Shown here piece by piece: positions 58,799-64,000 of a stretch of DNA of 64,000 nt (position 1 is its first letter; each line of letters opens with the position of its first letter). Position numbers and translations under genes: made by a program. The DNA is from an uncultured Propionivibrio sp. (GTDB lineage Bacteria; Pseudomonadota; Gammaproteobacteria; Burkholderiales; Rhodocyclaceae). The notes under the pieces were generated by a model. The model had not been told where the DNA came from. It made no database searches and saw nothing but the letters and a program-made list of their open reading frames with translations. The stretch spans positions 434,001 to 498,000 of the forward strand of contig NZ_OY762657.1 of assembly GCF_963666255.1 (NCBI RefSeq), read 5' to 3'.

Positions 58799-59925
58799 AA
58801 TATTGCAGCAGCTGTCTTCAACCCGATACACGGCCCAACGCCGTCTTCAACGATGCCGGTATCTGTCCCGCGTGCAGCTACTTTGCCCAACTGCAGCACG
58901 TCGACTGGCTCGAACGCTTCGAAATCCTGAAAGATGTCCTCGCCCGCTTCCCGCGCCAGCCCGACCAGTACTACGACTGCATCATCGGCGTCAGCGGCGG
59001 CAAGGACAGCGTCCGTCAAGCCTTGTGGATCCGCGACAAGTTGGGGCTGCGACCGCTGCTCGCCTGCCTCAGCTACCCGCCCGAGCAGGTCACAGAGCGC
59101 GGCGTCGATAACATCTCGAATCTTATCGAACTCGGTTTCGACGTCGTCATTTCGGCCCCTGCACCTGGCACATGGAAGCGCCTGATGCGCGAGGCCTTCA
59201 TGCGCTTCACCAACTGGGCCAAGTCCACCGAGCTTGCGCTATTCAGCTCGGTGCCGCAACTGGCGATCCGTTACGGCATACCGCTGATCCTCTGGGGCGA
59301 GAATCCCGGCCTGCAGCTCGGCGACATGAAGACGCTGGGCCGCACCGGCTACGACGGCAACAACCTGCGCTTCATGAATACGCTCGCTGGCGGCGGACTC
59401 GACTGGATGCTCGAGTCCGGCGTCGCGCCAAGCGAGCTCTTGGCCTATCGCTACCCGTCGCCCGAAACCTTCGAGACGAACGGCTTGCAAATCGTCTATC
59501 TCGGCTGGTTCCTCGGCGACTGGTCGCTCGTCAACAACGCTCTCTACTCGTGCACCAACGGCCTCGAGAAACGCGAGGACACCGTCGCCAATACGGGCGA
59601 CCTCCACGGCGTCACTTCGCTCGACGAGGACTGGGTGACGCTGAACCAGATGATCAAGTACTACAAATTCGGCTTTGGCCGCGTGACCGACTACGTGAAC
59701 GAAGAAATCCGCCTCGGCCGCATGAGCCGCGAACAGGGCATCGTTCTCGTCGAGAAGCACGACGACGCCTGCGGCGCCGGTTACATCGAGGATTTCTGCC
59801 GTTACATCGAGATCAGCGTACCGCAGTTCTGGGAGAAGGTGCACGCTTCGGTCAACCGCGAGCTGTTCGAGCTGCGCGACGACGGCAAGATCGTGCGTCG
59901 CTTCAAGGTGGGGGTTGGGCTGTGA
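58795..59925 (+). CDS. N-acetyl sugar amidotransferase (PseA/WbpG family), copy 1
   Basis: Cytoplasmic ATP-dependent enzyme of 376 residues that converts an N-acetyl group to an acetamidino group using ammonia. A four-cysteine pattern (CSSC near residue 4, CPAC near 24) may bind metal. The PP-loop SGGKDS near 66-71 is intact, and ILWGENP near 166 follows. PseA makes the Pse acetamidino form and WbpG the ManNAc3NAcA form. Given the complete Pse pathway upstream, Pse7Ac to Pse7Am is the first guess. It overlaps hisH by four bases. Confidence 0.88.
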   Translation: MKYCSSCLQPDTRPNAVFNDAGICPACSYFAQLQHVDWLERFEILKDVLARFPRQPDQYYDCIIGVSGGKDSVRQALWIRDKLGLRPLLACLSYPPEQVTERGVDNISNLIELGFDVVISAPAPGTWKRLMREAFMRFTNWAKSTELALFSSVPQLAIRYGIPLILWGENPGLQLGDMKTLGRTGYDGNNLRFMNTLAGGGLDWMLESGVAPSELLAYRYPSPETFETNGLQIVYLGWFLGDWSLVNNALYSCTNGLEKREDTVANTGDLHGVTSLDEDWVTLNQMIKYYKFGFGRVTDYVNEEIRLGRMSREQGIVLVEKHDDACGAGYIEDFCRYIEISVPQFWEKVHASVNRELFELRDDGKIVRRFKVGVGL

Positions 59926-60533
59926 GCAAACTGTCGGTCGGCATCGTTAACTACGGCGTGGGCAACCTCGCTTCGGTCAGACATTGCCTGCAGGAACTCG
60001 ATTTCCGCTGCCGCGTCAGCGACGACACCGCCGTTCTCTCCGGCTGCGACCTGCTACTGCTTCCCGGCGTCGGTGCCTTTCCGCTCGCCATGAAAGCCTT
60101 GCAGGCGTGCGGCCTAGATCGCTACCTCGTCGAACAATCGGCACAGGGGCGTCCACTGCTTGGCATTTGCCTCGGTATGCAGCTCCTCGCCGATGCATCG
60201 CACGAGGGCGGACTGACCCGCGGTCTCGGCTTGATCCCCGGCGAAGTGGTCTCGCTCGGCCAGGGGCGCTGGCACATTGGTTGGAACAGCGTTGAAAAGC
60301 TCGGGGCGAGCCCGCTGTTCGACCTCGACGGCGGCGACTGTTTCTACTTCAACCATTCCTATGTCTACCGCGGTGCCGACGAATACCAGTTGTGCCGCAC
60401 TCGTTTCGACGGCGATTTCGCCGCAATGATCGGCACGGGCAAGACGGTGGGAATCCAGTTTCATCCCGAGAAAAGCCAGATTGCTGGTCACGCGCTACTG
60501 CAGAAAATCGTGCGGAGGCTTTGCGATGCTTAA
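59922..60533 (+). CDS. hisH: Glutamine amidotransferase HisH-like, ammonia supplier
   Basis: Cytoplasmic class I glutaminase of 203 residues. It has VGIVNYGVGNLASV at the N-terminus, the nucleophile Cys83 in GICLGMQL, and the His-Glu pair in QFHPEKSQ near 183. GTG start overlaps the stop of the amidotransferase gene. In glycan loci HisH releases ammonia passed through HisF to a PseA/WbpG enzyme. Placement between two such enzymes, with none of the other histidine genes, argues against a role in histidine synthesis. Confidence 0.9.
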   Translation: MSKLSVGIVNYGVGNLASVRHCLQELDFRCRVSDDTAVLSGCDLLLLPGVGAFPLAMKALQACGLDRYLVEQSAQGRPLLGICLGMQLLADASHEGGLTRGLGLIPGEVVSLGQGRWHIGWNSVEKLGASPLFDLDGGDCFYFNHSYVYRGADEYQLCRTRFDGDFAAMIGTGKTVGIQFHPEKSQIAGHALLQKIVRRLCDA

Positions 60534-61293
60534 GAAGCGACTGATCGGCGTCATCGCGGTCAAGGCCGGCATCGCCGTTCAAACCTTCGGCTATCGACGC
60601 TACCTGCCGCTGGGAAGCCCCGAGTGCCTGGCGGAAAATCTCAATCGTTGGGGCGTCGATGAAATCCTCGTTCTCTGCATCGACCGTAGCCACAATGGCC
60701 TTGGTCCCGATCTGGCGCTGCTTCGCCGACTCGGTGCGCTGGGCCTGTCCACGCCCTTGAGCTACGGCGGCGGCGTGCATACGCCTGCCGATGCCGCTCA
60801 AGCAATCCAGGCGGGCGCAGAACGCCTGTGCCTCGACGCGGTGCTGCATACCGACCCAAACGCGGTGCGCGACATGGCCGAGTTACTCGGTTCTCAGGCG
60901 CTCGTCGCGGCGATGCCGATGGCGATGTGCGGCGACACGGCGATGCGTTACGCCTACATGCAGAACAGCCTGTTGCCGTATGCAGAGGAGACGAATCGCC
61001 TCTTCGACGAGGGAGCCGTTTCAGAGGCTCTGCTGATCGACGCTGTCCATGAAGGGCAACGCAACGCCTTCGATGCAGAACTCGTGCGTTGCTTTCCGCG
61101 CCAAGCAACGCCGCTGATCGTGTTCGGCGGCATCAGTGAACCGATGCAGGTCACACGGTTGCTTGACGAGACGACGGTTGTCGCAGTTGCCGTTGGCAAT
61201 TCGCTCAACTATTCGGAGCACGCCGTGCAAAATCTCAAGCAACAGGTCCAGGCGCCTTCGCTACGGCCAGCAATCTACTTGGAGGGACGCTGA
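60526..61293 (+). CDS. hisF: HisF-like barrel protein lacking both catalytic aspartates
   Basis: Cytoplasmic TIM-barrel of 255 residues, partner of HisH. Compared with genuine HisF, the start MLKKRLIGVIAVKAG places Ala11 where catalytic Asp11 is expected (IPCLDV), and VAAMPMAM stands where Asp130 is expected (VAIDA). The second conserved region also differs, IDRSHNG. It therefore should not perform imidazole glycerol phosphate synthesis but can still dock HisH and channel ammonia. The ATG overlaps hisH by eight bases; the stop overlaps the next ATG (TGATG). Confidence 0.87.
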   Translation: MLKKRLIGVIAVKAGIAVQTFGYRRYLPLGSPECLAENLNRWGVDEILVLCIDRSHNGLGPDLALLRRLGALGLSTPLSYGGGVHTPADAAQAIQAGAERLCLDAVLHTDPNAVRDMAELLGSQALVAAMPMAMCGDTAMRYAYMQNSLLPYAEETNRLFDEGAVSEALLIDAVHEGQRNAFDAELVRCFPRQATPLIVFGGISEPMQVTRLLDETTVVAVAVGNSLNYSEHAVQNLKQQVQAPSLRPAIYLEGR

Positions 61294-62546
61294 TGTCGTC
61301 GTTTCCCGCCGCCGCGCAAGCCTGCAAGCGCTGCCTTTATACGACCGACCATCCACTCGGGCTGACGCTCGACGATGAAGGCATCTGCTCGGGTTGCCGC
61401 ATCCACGAAGAGAAGGACTGTCTTGACTGGCAGGCACGCTGGCGGCGCCTCGAGGAACTCGTGCGGCCACACCGCAGCCGCGCCGGCAACTACGACTGCA
61501 TCGTTCCGGTCTCGGGCGCCAACGATTCCTATTTTATCGTGCACACGGTCAAGGAGAGGCTTGGGCTCAATCCGCTGCTGGTGACCTACAACAAGTACTT
61601 CAATACGCCGCTTGGCATCCGCAACCTGGCCAACCTGCGCATCCGCTTCAACTGCGACATTCTCTACCAGAACGTCAATCCGCTCTCGGTACGGGCGATC
61701 ACGCGCGCCAGCCTGCGCCAGTTCGGCAGCATCTACTGGCCGTGCATCGCCGGGCAGACGGTTTTTCCAGTGCAGACCGCGGTGCGCTACGGCATTCCGC
61801 TGATCGTCTGGGGCGCCCACCAGGGCCTCGAGCAAGTCGGCATGTTCTCACACGAGCACGAAGTCGAAATGACGCGGCGCTACCGCAAGGACCACGACCT
61901 GATGGGCTGCGAAGCCGATGATCTACTCTGCATTTTCGACACGTTGCGCGAGGAAGACGTCTGGCAGTACCGCTATCCGGACGACCGTTCGCTCCACGCT
62001 ACCGGCGTCACCGGCATCTACCTCGGCAACTACGTGCGATGGGATCCAAAGGCGCAACACGAGGAAATGATGCGCCGGTACGGCTACCGCAGCGCCGCGT
62101 GCGCGCGCACCTTCGATTGCTACGACCATGTCGACTGCTACAACTACATCGATCTGCACGACCAGATCAAGCTCTATAAGCACGGCTATTCGAAAGTGAC
62201 CGACCATGCATGTCGCGAGATCCGGCACGGCCGCCTGACCCGCGTGCAGGCTCTGGCGCTGGTGCGGCGTTACGAGCAGGTCCCGTCGCGCTTTTCGAAG
62301 TTGTTCATGGACTGGCTCGGCGTCACCGAGTCGTCGCTGCAGTTCCTCATGGATCAGCACCGTAACCTCCGCCACTGGACTTCGACAGAACCAGGCCAGT
62401 GGGCCTTCAAAGGCGCAAGTACCCGCGAGCCCTGGGACGACGCCGACACCGCTGCGGCGATTCCCGCGCGCGCTCACTTCGAGGCCACCGACCCGTGGCC
62501 GACCGAGAACGCGAAATACATCGTCATCGGCAAGGGCTATCCCTAG
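61293..62546 (+). CDS. N-acetyl sugar amidotransferase-like protein, copy 2, variant PP-loop
   Basis: Cytoplasmic protein of 417 residues related to copy 1: four-cysteine N-terminus (CKRC near residue 11, CSGC near 32), LGLNPLLVTYNKYFN near 90 and VWGAHQGLEQ near 171. The PP-loop reads SGANDS near 74-79 instead of SGGKDS, so the lysine is Asn. The enzyme may bind ATP differently or depend on a partner. It overlaps the HisF-like gene by one base. A second sugar as substrate (for example the Leg-like acid, as for PtmG in Campylobacter) is an attractive inference. Confidence 0.8.
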   Translation: MSSFPAAAQACKRCLYTTDHPLGLTLDDEGICSGCRIHEEKDCLDWQARWRRLEELVRPHRSRAGNYDCIVPVSGANDSYFIVHTVKERLGLNPLLVTYNKYFNTPLGIRNLANLRIRFNCDILYQNVNPLSVRAITRASLRQFGSIYWPCIAGQTVFPVQTAVRYGIPLIVWGAHQGLEQVGMFSHEHEVEMTRRYRKDHDLMGCEADDLLCIFDTLREEDVWQYRYPDDRSLHATGVTGIYLGNYVRWDPKAQHEEMMRRYGYRSAACARTFDCYDHVDCYNYIDLHDQIKLYKHGYSKVTDHACREIRHGRLTRVQALALVRRYEQVPSRFSKLFMDWLGVTESSLQFLMDQHRNLRHWTSTEPGQWAFKGASTREPWDDADTAAAIPARAHFEATDPWPTENAKYIVIGKGYP

Positions 62547-62564
62547 CCACGCCTGGAAACCTAA

Positions 62565-63830
62565 ATGGCATTCATCAAGACCGATCTTACGATCATCTAT
62601 TGCGATTCCCGGCGCCGGGATTCGACCGTCGCCATCCTGCTTCAGGAACTGCTGAAGCAGCGCGGGCAGCTGAGCTTCGTCGCCTCGCGACGCAACTTCT
62701 CGAAGATCCTGAAGCTCGCGACGCCGTCCAACATCGTCATGATCGGCCAGATCAACATCGTCTACGACCTAGTTTACGACGGCAAGATCTTGAAGGAGCG
62801 TTTCAGGGACACAAACATCTACTTCTACCCTTCCGAAGGGTATGCCACCGACAACGAGTACCACATGATGTACCCGGGGCGCTTCAACTATCGGGATACG
62901 AAGAAAATCTTTTTCTGGGGCCGCGAAAGCTTAGAGTGGGTCAAGCGCCATCTTGACGTCGCCCCCGAAACGCTCGACAACACCGGCTATCCACGCACGC
63001 GCATGGCGCGTGTCTACGCCGCCCTGCGCGGCCCGGAGAAAGTGCCCAAGATCGGCATCGTCGGCCGCTTCGCGATGCTCAACGACCTCTACGGCGTGCT
63101 GCCGATGGAGTATGTCGTCACCGAGTTCGCGCTCGCCAAGGAGCAATACAAAGGCGCGATGGTGTCGCGTCTGCACGTCGAATCCGAGACGATCGCGACG
63201 ATTCTGCGCGCGGTCGACTTCATCATGAAGAACACCGACTACCGGGTCAGCATGCGCCCGCATCCGAACGAGGCGCCGGCGTCGTACGCCGGACTGAAAA
63301 AGCTTTACGGTGACCGCTTCGAGGTCAGTGACGAGGTCGATGTCGCGGACTGGCTGTCCGGCTGCACCAAGATCATGGGGCTGGCGTCTTCGACCTACAT
63401 CGACGCCAGCCTGATCGACGTGCCGGTCATCTGCCTCGACCGGGTCAGCGGTGTCGTCGATCAGACGATGGCCTACGAGCCGGCGCTGCGCTTGATCTAC
63501 GAAACGGCTTACCTGCCCGCCGACTTCGACGAACTGACCGCGCTCGTCGCGGGCGACATCGGGCCGAAGCGCAGCCCAGTTTTTGCCGAGCTGATCGAAA
63601 GCAACTTCACCGGCGAGCACGCTGACCCGATCAGGCACGTCGCCGACTCGATCGCCCACATCCCGGCACGGCCGACGACGGCGCTCGTCAAGCTCGCCAT
63701 CGAGACCGCCGACCGCCTGCTGGTCGCGCGCGACCGCCTGCGCAAGAGCACCGCCTTGGATTTCGAATACAGCGCCGCGTTCCACGGTCGCAACCGTGCC
63801 TTCATCAACAAATATCTCGATGGCAAATAA
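62565..63830 (+). CDS. Surface carbohydrate biosynthesis protein, GT-B-like
   Basis: A soluble protein of 421 residues matching proteins found in surface-polysaccharide loci and called surface carbohydrate biosynthesis proteins. Visible elements: YCDSRRRDSTVAILLQELL near residue 12, FFWGRESLEWVKRHL near 112, a second lobe with KIGIVGRFAMLNDLYG near 162, MRPHPNEAPASY near 228 and LASSTYIDASLIDVPVICLDR near 270. The MRPHP-type motif and two-lobe layout suggest a GT-B fold. Acceptor and donor unknown. It starts 18 bases after the amidotransferase and overlaps the acyltransferase gene by 11 bases. Confidence 0.75.
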   Translation: MAFIKTDLTIIYCDSRRRDSTVAILLQELLKQRGQLSFVASRRNFSKILKLATPSNIVMIGQINIVYDLVYDGKILKERFRDTNIYFYPSEGYATDNEYHMMYPGRFNYRDTKKIFFWGRESLEWVKRHLDVAPETLDNTGYPRTRMARVYAALRGPEKVPKIGIVGRFAMLNDLYGVLPMEYVVTEFALAKEQYKGAMVSRLHVESETIATILRAVDFIMKNTDYRVSMRPHPNEAPASYAGLKKLYGDRFEVSDEVDVADWLSGCTKIMGLASSTYIDASLIDVPVICLDRVSGVVDQTMAYEPALRLIYETAYLPADFDELTALVAGDIGPKRSPVFAELIESNFTGEHADPIRHVADSIAHIPARPTTALVKLAIETADRLLVARDRLRKSTALDFEYSAAFHGRNRAFINKYLDGK

Positions 63831-64000
63831 AAACTACGATCCAGTCATTACAGGGCTGCGCGCCTACTCAATCGTTGCCGTCCTGCTGTTTCACTTCTTC
63901 CACGAGCAGCTACCGTGGCTGGCAGGCTACAAGGGCGTCGACGTCTTCTTCGTCATCTCCGGCTATCTGATCATCGGCCACATCACGCATGCAGCCGCCG
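63820..64000 (+). CDS. Acyltransferase 3 family protein, 5' end only
   Basis: Inner-membrane O-acyltransferase of the OafA/acyltransferase 3 family, cut by the right edge after 60 codons. It begins MANKNYDPVITGLRAYSIVAV, with the conserved GLRAxS element, a first helix with the family His (LFHFFHEQ), and GVDVFFVISGYLI, a strong family mark. Such enzymes O-acetylate O-antigen, capsule or exopolysaccharide sugars. ATG lies 11 bases inside the previous gene. Confidence 0.88.
   Translation, partial: MANKNYDPVITGLRAYSIVAVLLFHFFHEQLPWLAGYKGVDVFFVISGYLIIGHITHAAA

Noticed and set aside
59922-61293. HisH and HisF as histidine biosynthesis genes
   Set aside because: No other his genes nearby, flanked and overlapped by PseA/WbpG-type genes, and HisF lacks both catalytic aspartates.

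Overview
The window is a chromosomal segment of a GC-rich Gram-negative bacterium, most likely a betaproteobacterium; Rhodocyclales-like is a guess. Supporting signs are the ssb / MFS / uvrA arrangement, an HU gene beside a tRNA-Ala, TRAP transport, an EPS-type MarR regulator and a dense set of multidomain signalling proteins. No phage, IS element or CRISPR array was seen.

Layout. (1) 1-5.7 kb: a membrane histidine kinase cut by the left edge, the potassium transporter Kup and a class III fructose-1,6-bisphosphatase. (2) 5.7-14.4 kb, all on the minus strand: a uronate catabolism region with KduD, KduI, KdgF, an IclR regulator, a TRAP transporter (DctP/M/Q), a second KduD-like SDR, a zinc alcohol dehydrogenase and a D-2-hydroxyacid dehydrogenase. 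(3) 14.8-29.9 kb: a signalling island of ten proteins. It holds an HD-GYP response regulator, a stand-alone receiver, three related soluble receiver-kinase proteins, a MerR-type HTH-receiver protein, a lipoprotein ABC-type binding protein without transporter genes, two membrane hybrid kinases and a REC-PAS-GGDEF-EAL protein. (4) 30.2-37.2 kb: housekeeping genes, namely a conserved protein of unknown function, ssb, an MFS transporter, uvrA, HU and tRNA-Ala(CGC).

(5) 37.4-64 kb, all on the plus strand: a surface-glycan locus that runs off the right edge. It opens with an RfaH-type antiterminator, followed by an exact match to the ops recruitment element just before the next gene, an EPS-associated MarR regulator. 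Then come galE, an ABC flippase/exporter, a legionaminic/sialic-acid-like block (LegB, NeuB, an SDR, NeuC/LegG, PtmE, CMP-sugar synthetase) and a complete pseudaminic acid block (PseB, PseC, PseF, a PseG-PseH fusion, PseI). Next is a tightly overlapping cassette: zinc-free MDR, two Gfo/Idh/MocA oxidoreductases, a DegT aminotransferase and a GNAT. It is followed by an amidotransferase system (PseA/WbpG-like, HisH, a HisF lacking its catalytic aspartates, and a second PseA/WbpG-like protein with an altered PP-loop), two polysaccharide proteins and the start of an acyltransferase.

How the parts work together (inference). RfaH loaded at ops would let polymerase read through the long glycan operon. 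The operon would make at least two nonulosonic acids, and ammonia from HisH/HisF would convert N-acyl groups to acetamidino groups on one or two sugars. The MDR/MocA/DegT/GNAT cassette resembles the logic of the Wbp diacetamido-uronate pathway but is not a family set I can name; it is the best candidate for undescribed chemistry here.
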